Shown here: positions 1 to 8,548 of the stretch, piece by piece
Layout of the letters: every line of letters starts with the position of its first letter
How positions within the stretch are numbered: position 1 is the stretch's first letter
Assembly (NCBI GenBank): GCA_013697625.1
Contig: JACCWN010000034.1
Location: 1-55,529 of the forward strand
Source: Legionella sp.
GTDB lineage: Bacteria > Pseudomonadota > Gammaproteobacteria > Legionellales > Legionellaceae
DNA length: 55,529 bases
Direction: 5' to 3'
The notes under the pieces: model-generated
Databases searched by the model: none
What the model was told of the DNA's origin: nothing
Seen by the model: only the letters and a program-made list of their open reading frames with translations
Position numbers and translations under genes: made by a program

Positions 1-344
1 ATTTTTTTATAAAAAAATATTTTGACACCACGGAGTGAGTATGAGAGATTAGGCGTGTAGTTTGATTTATTCAGATCGTAAAGAAATTTTCCCCGCGCTA
101 CTTACACACTTTAAATGACACCGCCCAATTATTAGATGCATTATTTTTCTCATTAAAACCTCGGGTTTGTTTGAGTAGGCTTTGATTGTATGTACTGAGC
201 TGTTCATTGTATTTAGGTTGCTAATGAACCTCGTAAGCAAGCATACGAATTTTCACCAACTATACAGGAAACCTTTTTTGTCGAAAATAATACCTACTCC
301 TCGAAAAAAATGAGTATGGATAGTAACTTTATAGTTTCAGAAAC
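1..344. other. intergenic, no gene recognised
   Basis: I see no convincing coding region, RNA gene or repeat in this AT-rich stretch at the window edge. It lies downstream of the asparaginase-like gene, so it may contain the 3' end signals of that transcript, but no clear GC-rich hairpin with a T tract is visible. Confidence 0.4.
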
Positions 345-1328
345 TTAATATTTTTGAAATACAGTACTTATTTCCTGTTCAGTTAACATTTTAGATAAAC
401 ACACTGCTAATAAAATACTAGCTTTATGAGGTATTAAATCAGCTGCCAAGATAAAATTATATTTACAATCATAATCTACATCTATATTCGTCATAGATTG
501 CCCTGCCCTAGCGCATCGTACTACGGGAATTCCTTTTTTTGTTGCTTTATAAAGCACCTTACTTACTTCTTTGGTCTGATACCCTTTTCCATATCCAGCA
601 CTTACAATACCATCGATTGAACTCTGATTTATAATACAGTCTAAAATTTCTGCTTCTAGGCCTAAATGGGCATAAAGAATGAATATTTTTGGTAAGGAAT
701 GGATTGACCTGATGGAAAATTCACTTTCATGGGTGTGTTTATATTTTGGTATCATATGTAGATGAAAAACTTCGCCTACAATGTATCCTATGATTCCTGA
801 TCCACCAGCAGAAAAATCATTTGGTAGCCCAGGCTTACTTTTTGTGGCCCATCTTGCTGACACCACAGTATCATTCAAAGTTATCACAACACCTAAGCTC
901 TGACTAAACTGAGTAGATGCAACAACAATGGCATTATATAAATTTTTTTTACCGTCAAACATCAAACTATTTTGGGGAAAATGAGAACCGGTGAACACAA
1001 TATTTTTTGAAGTATTTACTACAAGTCCAATAAAATAAGCAACATCTTCCATTGCATTAGTTCCCATAGAAATAACCACCCCAAATACATCAGGATCATC
1101 AACTTGGTCTTGTATTTTATTTCCCAAAGACAATAAATCAACCAAACTCAATTCATGACTTATTTTATTACAAAAAAATTCGCATATAATTTCTAATTCG
1201 CTTGTTTGAAATAAGCCATTTATCAAGATAGCATTGGAGACGCCTTGATGATTATAAAACTCTGATGTGCAATCCGGCGAAAAACTTGATATCGTTCCAC
1301 CTAATTCTAATATAACAATTTTTTTCAT
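345..1328 (-). CDS. L-asparaginase-like protein (atypical active site)
   Basis: About 327 aa, the normal length for the asparaginase/glutaminase family, which hydrolyses asparagine to aspartate and ammonia. The N-terminal GGTIS motif puts the first catalytic threonine at residue 12, and GTNAMED around residue 90 matches the second catalytic motif (GTDTMEE in the family). Lys163 in the NDTV..ARWATK segment is also kept. The family aspartate next to the second threonine is Asn91 here, so activity may be reduced or altered. There is no signal peptide, which points to a cytosolic, type I-like enzyme. I chose the ATG at 1328, preceded by GAGGA, over a TTG ten codons upstream at 1358. It sits at the end of an AT-rich minus-strand block. 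Confidence 0.8.
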   Translation of the reverse strand: MKKIVILELGGTISSFSPDCTSEFYNHQGVSNAILINGLFQTSELEIICEFFCNKISHELSLVDLLSLGNKIQDQVDDPDVFGVVISMGTNAMEDVAYFIGLVVNTSKNIVFTGSHFPQNSLMFDGKKNLYNAIVVASTQFSQSLGVVITLNDTVVSARWATKSKPGLPNDFSAGGSGIIGYIVGEVFHLHMIPKYKHTHESEFSIRSIHSLPKIFILYAHLGLEAEILDCIINQSSIDGIVSAGYGKGYQTKEVSKVLYKATKKGIPVVRCARAGQSMTNIDVDYDCKYNFILAADLIPHKASILLAVCLSKMLTEQEISTVFQKY

Positions 1329-1410
1329 GATATCCTCACTGGATTTAGATATTTTCAATTACATGAGGATGGTAATATGGTCCAAAAATATTTTTTGTAA
1401 CTTATCATTT

Positions 1411-1629
1411 TCAGTCTTCAAGCTGAGAAAATCTTTTTTGAGAAAGGTACAGGCTTAATTTGAGGCCCTCCAGTTGATGGAGTACAGGCGATTTTTTTCG
1501 ATGGATACAAACTTTGTTGAGAGAATCAAACCCAAGCAAAACTTTATTGTTCCTCACGCCAAGTAAGGTTATTTGAACCTTATCATCAATCACTATCGTT
1601 TCACCAAGTTTTCCAGTGCAGGTTAACAT
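1411..1629 (-). CDS. csrA: divergent CsrA-type RNA-binding regulator
   Basis: 72 aa. It aligns without gaps to classical CsrA over residues 1-44: LGET at 8-11, V18, the LGV strand at 23-25, G33, and the key C-terminal HR at 43-44 used for GGA-motif RNA binding. The other RNA-contact region near the N-terminus is altered (Cys4, Gly6, Lys7 instead of Leu-Thr-Arg-Arg), and the tail after residue 45 is about 10 residues longer than usual and unlike the housekeeping protein. Legionellales are known to carry several CsrA copies, often on accessory islands; this looks like such a paralogue. It lies between a terminator and the asparaginase-like gene, so it may be transcribed with the latter (83 bp gap). 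Confidence 0.8.
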   Translation of the reverse strand: MLTCTGKLGETIVIDDKVQITLLGVRNNKVLLGFDSLNKVCIHRKKSPVLHQLEGLKLSLYLSQKRFSQLED

Positions 1630-1734
1630 AATTTATACTCTCTATTTTTGAAGATATTATTGAATGAATTTTTGATGTCTTACCACAAGTATCTGTGTCA
1701 GGTATTCGATATATAATACCATATTTGAGAAATT

Positions 1735-1771
1735 AAACAATAATATTCTCGAATTGAGAATATTATTGTTT
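1735..1771 (-). terminator. rho-independent terminator
   Basis: A perfect 16-bp inverted repeat (1735-1750 and 1756-1771) with a 5-nt loop overlaps the stop codon of the upstream gene. On the minus strand it is followed by a TTTAATTTC stretch. It should separate the regulator/transporter block from the csrA paralogue. Confidence 0.6.
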
Positions 1772-2188
1772 ATAAATATAATGCTCGGTGTATAAATCTC
1801 CTTTCCATAAATGTTTGTTGGTTCTATAGCTCCACTCGCTGCCAAGTATATAATTTATTTTAAAAGCTAAATAACAATGATCTAACTGGTGTGGATCTAC
1901 AAAACCTTTTAAATTAGGAAAAGGGTCTTCATGAAATTGATATATTAATTCTGTATCAGATAGTTTCACAAAAGCTACCCGTAAACCAACCATTTTATCT
2001 CTTTCGCCAACTAAACGTTCAAACTCTGATAATTTTCCTTTTTCGAACGCCTGACCGTAAGATTTTGTAAGACCTGTTTCCATTAGCTTACAAAATAGAT
2101 TCAAGGCTTTTTGTTCACCAAATTCAAATTTTAATAATCTAAAAAGGTTTTCAAATAAACCAAAAAAAGCTGAGTTGTATGTTGTCAT
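1763..2188 (-). CDS. hypothetical protein, possibly ATC-hydrolase-like
   Basis: 141 aa, soluble, no signal peptide or membrane segment. I do not recognise it with confidence. The acidic/aromatic C-terminal half (FHEDPFP, DPHQLDHCYLAFKINYILG, WSY, LWKGD) and the overall size recall small proteins of the L-2-amino-thiazoline-4-carboxylic acid hydrolase-like group, but this is a weak impression. It begins 24 bp after the end of the MFS transporter gene and is probably co-transcribed with it. Its 3' end is buried in a strong terminator hairpin, so it is the last gene of that operon. Confidence 0.6.
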   Translation of the reverse strand: MTTYNSAFFGLFENLFRLLKFEFGEQKALNLFCKLMETGLTKSYGQAFEKGKLSEFERLVGERDKMVGLRVAFVKLSDTELIYQFHEDPFPNLKGFVDPHQLDHCYLAFKINYILGSEWSYRTNKHLWKGDLYTEHYIYKQ

Positions 2189-2212
2189 AATATACCTGCA
2201 AAAAAATAATGG

Positions 2213-3505
2213 TTATAAATTGTATAGTAAATGCTCATGGCAACCTTCAGGATAATTAACTGAGTCAAATTTATCTAATATGCTTATAATTAATAGGAAA
2301 ATACTTAACAAAGCTGCTATATAGAATCCTGAGGCATAAACTAGAGAGTAATGATGTTCTATGAATATTAAAGCAATAGGAGTTGTACTACTAAATGTTG
2401 TAATACTTAAATTTAATGAGAGCGATACACCAGAACAACGAATACCATATGGAAATTTTCTAACAAGTAGAGCAAAAATTGTAGAGGAAATCATTGAAGT
2501 TAGAATAGAAAAAATAGCAATTGAAATAATAGCTAATAACAAATTACCTAAGGAAATTAAATAAAATAAATAAGGAACTAAGGCTATTGTTATAATAAGG
2601 GATAACCTATAGACGCTGAAAATAGGGCTTTTCTCAAAAAATTTTCCAAATATAGGGGTTAGTAACATCATTAATACGATTGCAATAATTAATATTAGAA
2701 GACTTTCACTGTTATTAAAACCTACTAATTCGACTAACATATATGGAATATGTACAATGATTGTGCTTGTTATGACAGAGTATGCAGCAACAATAAAGAA
2801 GCTATAAATAATAGAAAATCGATACCCTACAAACAAAATGTGGATAGGTATTTTATACAATAAATTATTTTTTTCTGCTCTCGAAAATAAAGTAAAGTCA
2901 TTCAGATAATAACGTAGATAGGTTGCAATTCCACCGAGAGGTAAAGCCATTAGAAATGGCAATCGCCAGCCCCAATTAGGTAAAATTTGGTGTAAAATTA
3001 GAAGCTCTATTAATGCACAAATAGTCGTACCAAGCAGGAGACCTACACAGACGCTTGAAAGTACACAGGCCCCAATTATTCTTTCATTGTTAAAAGCATA
3101 TTTTTCAAATAATAAAACTACTGCACTACCTTCCTCCCCGCTAACAGCCACTCCCTGTAGAAGTCTAAAACATAACAATAAAATAGGCGATAAAAACCCA
3201 ATTGTGTTGTAATTTGGAATTAAACCAATCATAAATGTTGCCATCGTAGCAATTATAATTGTAATAGATAAAGAATAACTACGACCTTTCTTATCGCCAA
3301 TGAAGCCAAAAAGAAGCGCCCCGATTGGTCTAGCTAAGTAACCACACGCAAAAATACCAAAAACCATTAAATAAGATAAGTATCTATTATCAAATGTAAA
3401 AAATGACTCTCTAATATGCGGTGCAAGAAAAGCATACAAAGTGAAATCATAAAACTGCATTGCATTCCCCAGCAATGCGCCAATAGATTTTTTATAATTA
3501 ACCAC
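2213..3505 (-). CDS. MFS transporter, metabolite:H+ symporter (ProP-like) type
   Basis: 430 aa, about 12 hydrophobic segments. The N-terminus (GNAMQFYDFTLYAFLAP) and the loop 2-3 motif GFIGDKKGRS following YLARPIGA are typical of the metabolite:H+ symporter branch of the major facilitator superfamily, whose members import organic acids or osmolytes. GEEG in the fifth helix region is also typical. The substrate cannot be read from sequence. It starts with GTG and overlaps the preceding sensor-like gene by 8 bp, so the two are translationally coupled. In Legionellales, MFS transporters of this kind often serve nutrient acquisition inside host vacuoles; that is inference. Confidence 0.85.
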   Translation of the reverse strand: MVNYKKSIGALLGNAMQFYDFTLYAFLAPHIRESFFTFDNRYLSYLMVFGIFACGYLARPIGALLFGFIGDKKGRSYSLSITIIIATMATFMIGLIPNYNTIGFLSPILLLCFRLLQGVAVSGEEGSAVVLLFEKYAFNNERIIGACVLSSVCVGLLLGTTICALIELLILHQILPNWGWRLPFLMALPLGGIATYLRYYLNDFTLFSRAEKNNLLYKIPIHILFVGYRFSIIYSFFIVAAYSVITSTIIVHIPYMLVELVGFNNSESLLILIIAIVLMMLLTPIFGKFFEKSPIFSVYRLSLIITIALVPYLFYLISLGNLLLAIISIAIFSILTSMISSTIFALLVRKFPYGIRCSGVSLSLNLSITTFSSTTPIALIFIEHHYSLVYASGFYIAALLSIFLLIISILDKFDSVNYPEGCHEHLLYNL

Positions 3506-4088
3506 GTGAAGGGAACCTGATAATATTTCCAGAGTTCGATAAATTTTCCTCTACATTAAATCCAATAATTCTATCATGGATCATTGGACTAATCTGATCA
3601 AAACAATGATCTCCCATAGCATAAAGTAAGCTTAATTGTTCTTGAGCCTGAATGACGAAATCATCTCCATCGTGTTTAGTAGCAAATGAATAAAGCAGTG
3701 TTAATCCTTGTTGCCTTTTCACTATCACAAGACCTTTATCTATCCCATGTTTTCTTTCCATATTATTTTTCATAAAATGATAGTAACTTGGTGTATATGT
3801 TTCATCCCAAGTATAAAAATCTTGATTACCATAAAAAGTTTTAGATATTGAACCATTAAAAATATAGGAACCATCTTTGAAGATATTATATGCAATTTGA
3901 GGATTATAGGATAAAATAGTCATTTTACCGGACTCATCGACCACATTTATGGAAAAATGGTGGACACCTAAGTCTCCAATGATTTGCTTGTAAATTTTAC
4001 CTAATTTATAGCAATTTTCAAAAGAAATTGTTGCTCCATTTTCATGCAGTCTAGGTATTTCGTGCTTTGTTAAACTGTATTTTTCCAT
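3498..4088 (-). CDS. LuxR N-terminal (autoinducer-binding-like) domain protein without HTH
   Basis: 196 aa. The pattern of hydrophobic strands and aromatic residues (GVHHFSINVVDESG, FYTWDETY near residues 110-117, then IDKGLVIVKRQQGLTLLYSFAT) resembles the sensory N-terminal domain of LuxR-family regulators, but no helix-turn-helix follows; the C-terminus ends in a short polar tail. It is soluble. It lies between an XRE regulator (10 bp upstream) and an MFS transporter (8 bp overlap). The context suggests a ligand-sensing partner in a transport/regulation cassette. Domain assignment is from pattern recognition only; a GAF/PAS-like fold is the alternative. Confidence 0.55.
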   Translation of the reverse strand: MEKYSLTKHEIPRLHENGATISFENCYKLGKIYKQIIGDLGVHHFSINVVDESGKMTILSYNPQIAYNIFKDGSYIFNGSISKTFYGNQDFYTWDETYTPSYYHFMKNNMERKHGIDKGLVIVKRQQGLTLLYSFATKHDGDDFVIQAQEQLSLLYAMGDHCFDQISPMIHDRIIGFNVEENLSNSGNIIRFPSRG

Positions 4089-4098
4089 AAAATTAATC

Positions 4099-4695
4099 CT
4101 ACAAGCTTTTTTTCTTTATTGCCGTTTTGTTGATTGTCTTATCATTGTTCCTTACACCTAACCCTTTAAAAAAAGAGTCAATGCAAACGAGTATAATTCT
4201 AGATTGTTCTTCACCAGTAGCATTTGTGGAAAGAATTTTGTTATAGAGATCGAAACAAAATTCAAGAACTTCCTCAACTTTAAACTTCGGATTATCATTC
4301 AAAGTCTCGAAGAATGCTAAAAGTATCTTCTTAAATAATGAAACATTCACAAACGAGAATCTATCTTCTAAGCTAAGAGAAGGGATCGCGTTAGACTCCA
4401 ACTCTCCAATATGTTCTAAGCGCTCTTGCTCAAGAAAGATCTTATCTTGAAGATATTTCAAATCATTTTCACAAGGATCACCTTGTCCTGTAATAAGCCA
4501 GGCGGGGTCTACATGACATAAAGTAGCATAATTAACAATATTTTCTAAACTTAAACTCCTTTTTCCATTCTCATGTTGAGAATAGGTCGATGCGGGAATA
4601 CCATTTTTATCTGTAAATGCTTTAGCTGTTTGATATCCTGCCGCAACTCTAATTATTTTTAATCTTTTGGGAATATCACCAATGAAAAATTTCAT
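4099..4695 (-). CDS. XRE-family transcriptional regulator
   Basis: 198 aa. Residues about 7-70 form a Cro/CI-type helix-turn-helix: RLKIIRVAAGYQTAKAF, PASTYSQHENGKRSLS, then LCHVDPAWLITGQGDP, the last being typical of phage CI-like repressors. The remaining 120 residues are helical and unassigned. There is no recognisable LexA-type protease segment. It is the first gene of the minus-strand block and lies opposite the divergent DUF6482/NADH dehydrogenase pair, so it may autoregulate from the 4696-4918 region. No strong ribosome binding site is visible before its ATG. Confidence 0.8.
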   Translation of the reverse strand: MKFFIGDIPKRLKIIRVAAGYQTAKAFTDKNGIPASTYSQHENGKRSLSLENIVNYATLCHVDPAWLITGQGDPCENDLKYLQDKIFLEQERLEHIGELESNAIPSLSLEDRFSFVNVSLFKKILLAFFETLNDNPKFKVEEVLEFCFDLYNKILSTNATGEEQSRIILVCIDSFFKGLGVRNNDKTINKTAIKKKSL

Positions 4696-4865
4696 TTGAT
4701 TCGGAATAAAATAATGTTAGTTATTCTATTATATTTTTATAACAGAGTAAAAGAAAAATGTTCTACTGTAACCATGCCCTCATAGCAAAATATTACACTT
4801 GATAACCATATTGAGATCATAAATATATTTTAAAGAATCTTAAGCTTCATATCAGTGCTAAAAAA

Positions 4866-4894
4866 TTGATTTGTGCTAGGCTTTTTAGTTATAA
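4866..4894 (+). promoter_or_regulatory. putative sigma70 promoter
   Basis: TTGATT (4866-4871) and TTATAA (4889-4894) are spaced by 17 nt and lie 25 bp upstream of the ATG at 4919. The region between 4696 and 4918 is AT-rich and is the shared upstream region of two divergent transcription units. Confidence 0.4.
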
Positions 4895-4918
4895 CACAAA
4901 CCTTTATTGGAATTTTAA

Positions 4919-5230
4919 ATGAATAAAAATACTCCATCAAATATTAATCCTCAATTGAAAACCGCAATTGTTTATTCATTGGATGACTTATTTGCCTATA
5001 CCATTGAAATCAAAGAAGGGAATCAAAGTTATTATATTGCAGATGGCCAGGGACCTACACTATTCGGAAATATGGGAGAAGTTAGGAAGGTGCTGATAAA
5101 AGAGGGGGTTGCAGAAGCATTTTTAGCATTAAGTAAAACTTATGACGAAATTGGCTTGGGAAACTTAAACCCGAATATGCAGGAACGATATGAGTATAGC
5201 CCCCTAAATCTAGAGACAACTGATGAATAG
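4919..5230 (+). CDS. DUF6482-like small protein
   Basis: 103 aa, cytosolic. The C-terminal pattern of alternating hydrophobics followed by LSKTYDEIGL matches the 'saYDEM-gl' ending of the DUF6482 group of short gammaproteobacterial proteins, and the middle (IEIKEGNQSYYIADGQG) fits its beta-rich start. Function is unknown. Its last codons overlap the start of the type II NADH dehydrogenase gene by 8 bp, so the two are almost certainly co-transcribed and translationally coupled. Confidence 0.6.
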   Translation: MNKNTPSNINPQLKTAIVYSLDDLFAYTIEIKEGNQSYYIADGQGPTLFGNMGEVRKVLIKEGVAEAFLALSKTYDEIGLGNLNPNMQERYEYSPLNLETTDE

Positions 5231-6500
5231 TAAGACAAAAATAGTAGTTGTGGGCGGGGGTGCTGGAGGGCTTGAATTAGTAATGAGACTATGCCATTTA
5301 TCAAAAAAAATACCTCTAGAGATTACTTTGATAGATAGGCAATTAAAACATCTTTGGAAACCTTTACTGCATGAAATAGCTGCAGGCACTTTTTCCTCTT
5401 ATCATGATGAAGTAAACTATATTTCTTACGCCTACCAGAAAGGATTTACATTTTTACAAGGGGGGTTAAAAGAAATCAATCAACAAAAAAAATGGATTAA
5501 CCTTGAACCATTCTCTGAGCAAAAGATTTTTTATGATATCCTTGTGATAGCAATTGGAAGTCAGGTTAATGATTTTAATATCCCAGGGGTTAAGGATTAT
5601 TGTCTCTTTTTAGATAATATATCTACCGCAGAAGCATTTCATCAAAAGCTTATAAATCATATTATAAATGTTCAAAGAGGCCGTGAAGATAAAATTAAAA
5701 TCAGCATTGTGGGCGGGGGGGCGACCGGCGTAGAATTAGCAGCTGAACTTTCTTATGCATTATCTCATGCGCTTAAATATTTAAATAAAAAAGAAACCCC
5801 TAGCCATCCTCTTTTTGAAATAACCCTGATTGAGTCTGGAACACGTTTATTAAATATGATGCCTGAGCGAATTTCTAATAATGTGGCCAAGTATTTGCTA
5901 AAAAATAATATCAATATCCTCACTGACACCAAAATTGTAAAAGCAACTCCTCAAGGCCTTGAAACTACTGATAAGCGGCTTATCGATTCTTCTCTTACAG
6001 TATGGGCTGCAGGTGTTAAGGTCAATAATTCATTCATTACTCATTCTTTAGAACTTAATGCTATAAATCAATTTATTGTAAGGGATACATTACAAGTTTC
6101 ACGGGATACCCATATTTTTGCTTTTGGCGATTGTGCTAGCTGCCCTCAAATAGATAAAAAGGGAAATTTAGGATTCGTTCCCCCTAGAGCGCAAGCTGCT
6201 CATCAACAAGCGAATTTTTTAGCCAAATCTATTCGTAATTTAATTTTAAAAAAACCACTACCCGTCTATCACTATAAAGATTATGGTTCTTTAATAAGCT
6301 TAAGTCACAGTCATACGGTAGGGGTTTTAATGGGCCGAATTGTGAAAAATTTTTTTATAGAGGGTAGCCTTGCCAGGCTTACCTATTGGCTTCTTTATAA
6401 AAAACATCTATTAATTGTGAAAGGTGCGCGGTTTATTATTCTTAGTTGTTTTATTGATTTTCTGTTAAGAAAGAAACGGCCAGAGGTTAAATTACATTAA
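5223..6500 (+). CDS. ndh: type II NADH dehydrogenase (NDH-2)
   Basis: 425 aa, standard length. An N-terminal FAD-binding Rossmann motif (VVVGGGAGGLE, residues 8-18) and a second nucleotide-binding motif (IVGGGATGVELAAEL, about residues 162-176) bind FAD and NADH. FAFGDCA near residue 300 is the conserved C-terminal FAD contact. NDH-2 transfers electrons from NADH to quinone without pumping protons. The C-terminal 60 residues contain amphipathic/hydrophobic stretches (LTYWLLYKKHLLIV, FIILSCFIDFLL) expected for membrane attachment. It could be a related sulfide:quinone-type oxidoreductase, but the catalytic cysteines of that family are not evident. Confidence 0.85.
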   Translation: MNSKTKIVVVGGGAGGLELVMRLCHLSKKIPLEITLIDRQLKHLWKPLLHEIAAGTFSSYHDEVNYISYAYQKGFTFLQGGLKEINQQKKWINLEPFSEQKIFYDILVIAIGSQVNDFNIPGVKDYCLFLDNISTAEAFHQKLINHIINVQRGREDKIKISIVGGGATGVELAAELSYALSHALKYLNKKETPSHPLFEITLIESGTRLLNMMPERISNNVAKYLLKNNINILTDTKIVKATPQGLETTDKRLIDSSLTVWAAGVKVNNSFITHSLELNAINQFIVRDTLQVSRDTHIFAFGDCASCPQIDKKGNLGFVPPRAQAAHQQANFLAKSIRNLILKKPLPVYHYKDYGSLISLSHSHTVGVLMGRIVKNFFIEGSLARLTYWLLYKKHLLIVKGARFIILSCFIDFLLRKKRPEVKLH

Positions 6501-6708
6501 AGATAGCCTCTACATATCCCCTACGCCGTCGTTTTTTACAATCCATTCCTTAAAGGCAAGGGTTGCTCTATAATTTTCATGGATTTTGTTTTTGGTTTAA
6601 AAAAGCTAATTCTTTGTTGATTTATTGCTTTGTACAATTCACTGTCTGTATTTCTCAGAGCAGCGTCACTGTCACTTTATTGACTACAGGAGTGGGCTTT
6701 ATTGAGGT

Positions 6709-7590
6709 TTAAATGCGTGTTAATTCAATACTAGAACTATCAGGTGCTTGATTCCATAAGCTCAATACATAGCCACCACCCCCCGAGCCTGTAGGTTTAA
6801 CAGCGCTAGCTCCAGCCTTCAGTAGTTGATTGATGTGCTGCTGCAAGCTTTCGCTTATCAATCCCCATTGCATAAAACAGTCTCTAGCTTTGTTGATGGC
6901 TTTGGCTAAGTGGGCTTGCGCTTGTGTATCCTCATATTCTAAGGCCTGTTTGGCTTCATGAACAGCTTCCACCATTTGTTTGTCAATTTTCTCAGCAAGC
7001 TGGGCATCTTTTTTCCATAACTGCTGTACTTGGCCTATACAATCTGAGGTAACTCCAATTTGATTGCAGGAGGATAAATACCAATTAGGATAAAAAATTT
7101 GATTCACAGGAAGGCAGGTCCCAGCTTTAAAATAAACGCCCTTTTCTGAAGAAACGCCAGCAATATCCAATCCACTACTGGTGCCGTGAAACAGATGCTC
7201 TAAATTTTTTGCAAATTCATGACAGTAGGAGGCATCAATCATTTGTTGTGCACAGTACCATCGGCTCATAGCCACACATAAAGCAGCAGAGGCACCCAAA
7301 CCAACGCCTATAGGTATGTTAGAATCCAGATGGAAATGGCCATATAATTGATTTACCGAACCACCTAATAATTGAATGCCTTGTTCTAATACACTCCAAA
7401 ACAACAAATGCATTTGGGGGCCATGACTGCCGGTATAATCTGCACTCAAGGAAGAGACATTGGCATTATAGGTAAAAATCAGCTGTTTATCTGGGATAGG
7501 AAATACCAAAGCTTCATTGCCTCTAACTACTGCATGCTCGCCAGCTAGTATCCATTTTGCAAAAGTCTTGGTTTTAAAGTCACAAAACAT
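6709..7590 (-). CDS. mvk: mevalonate kinase
   Basis: 293 aa GHMP kinase. It begins with ILAGEHAVVRG (residues 14-24), the mevalonate-kinase substrate motif; the ATP-binding loop is PIGVGLGASAAL (about residues 93-104), and the C-terminal GHMP motif PTGSGGGGYV is near residue 267. It phosphorylates mevalonate in the mevalonate route to isopentenyl diphosphate. It overlaps the diphosphomevalonate decarboxylase gene by 11 bp and is the last gene of the pal-cpoB-queE-mvaD-mvk operon. A phosphomevalonate kinase is the alternative GHMP assignment, but the GEHAVV motif favours mevalonate kinase. Confidence 0.85.
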   Translation of the reverse strand: MFCDFKTKTFAKWILAGEHAVVRGNEALVFPIPDKQLIFTYNANVSSLSADYTGSHGPQMHLLFWSVLEQGIQLLGGSVNQLYGHFHLDSNIPIGVGLGASAALCVAMSRWYCAQQMIDASYCHEFAKNLEHLFHGTSSGLDIAGVSSEKGVYFKAGTCLPVNQIFYPNWYLSSCNQIGVTSDCIGQVQQLWKKDAQLAEKIDKQMVEAVHEAKQALEYEDTQAQAHLAKAINKARDCFMQWGLISESLQQHINQLLKAGASAVKPTGSGGGGYVLSLWNQAPDSSSIELTRI

Positions 7591-8548
7591 CGAAATTACC
7601 TACCAAATACATTTGCCTGATTTGTTCAGCAAGGGACCCCTGATCCATCCTATATAGCAAATGAATGTTAGGACCTGCATCCATTGTAATGATGGGGCCA
7701 TCTTTATTCACATGCCAAAAGTCTTGTAAATCTTTTAATAAATTTTGGCCACTGGTTGTCTGATAAACAAAGGGATCTGTGCAAGTGTTAAATAACATAT
7801 GCATATCTTGAAATTCGCGCCAACATATTTGATAGGCATCTGACCAATTTTGTGCCATTAGGGCATTGAGCAAAGCCTTTAAATTCGCTTCAGCACGTTC
7901 AATACGACCTGCATAATGCACACTGGATTTAACCCGTTTATGCGCTTCTTTTGATGAAACTTCTTTTTCTTGACTGTTGACCACCACCACCTGATGTATC
8001 AACTCTTTATAAGGCAAGTCAACAGGACAAACGGTCTTTCCTTGCCACAAAGCCCAGGGCGCATAATAAGAGCGACATGATGAACCTGATCCCAAACGGC
8101 TTAATTGTGCTTGTTCATCTATAGAAGGAATTGGTTGACCAGTCAATTCACATAGGGCAAGGATTGCGCACTTAGTCAAAGCCGCGAAGCTGGATGCTGA
8201 GCTTGCTAAACCTGTGCTATGAGGAAAATTATTCGAAGATTGTATTAAAAACCCCCCTTCATAGGAAAATACCGTTTTAATACGGTTTAAATGCTCAATA
8301 AAGCGCCTCTGCGCCGACTCAGGCAATCTAAAATCAGGACCGCCAGGAATGATAAGTGGCTCCCAAAGGTCCTTTTGCGAGGTTAAAGCTTCTAATTTAA
8401 CAGTGCTCAATAAATGTGGAAGGGTATAAGAAAAAGACGCGTTCGCAGGTAAATTCACCCTGTCATCTTGTTTTCCCATATATTTAATCAAAGCTATATT
8501 AGCTGGGGCTTGAGCAAGCCAATGCATAAAGTCTCTCCTTGAAGTCAA
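7580..8548 (-). CDS. mvaD: diphosphomevalonate decarboxylase
   Basis: 322 aa. The N-terminal APANIALIKYMGK (residues 14-26) is the signature of the family, followed by NLPANASFSYTL, the ATP loop STGLASSASSFAAL (about residues 111-124) and the substrate-binding GSGSSCRSYYAPW. It converts mevalonate diphosphate to isopentenyl diphosphate with ATP. It overlaps queE by 4 bp at its start and mevalonate kinase by 11 bp at its end, a tightly coupled arrangement. The other mevalonate enzymes (HMG-CoA synthase and reductase, phosphomevalonate kinase) are not in this window. Confidence 0.92.
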   Translation of the reverse strand: MTSRRDFMHWLAQAPANIALIKYMGKQDDRVNLPANASFSYTLPHLLSTVKLEALTSQKDLWEPLIIPGGPDFRLPESAQRRFIEHLNRIKTVFSYEGGFLIQSSNNFPHSTGLASSASSFAALTKCAILALCELTGQPIPSIDEQAQLSRLGSGSSCRSYYAPWALWQGKTVCPVDLPYKELIHQVVVVNSQEKEVSSKEAHKRVKSSVHYAGRIERAEANLKALLNALMAQNWSDAYQICWREFQDMHMLFNTCTDPFVYQTTSGQNLLKDLQDFWHVNKDGPIITMDAGPNIHLLYRMDQGSLAEQIRQMYLVGNFDVL

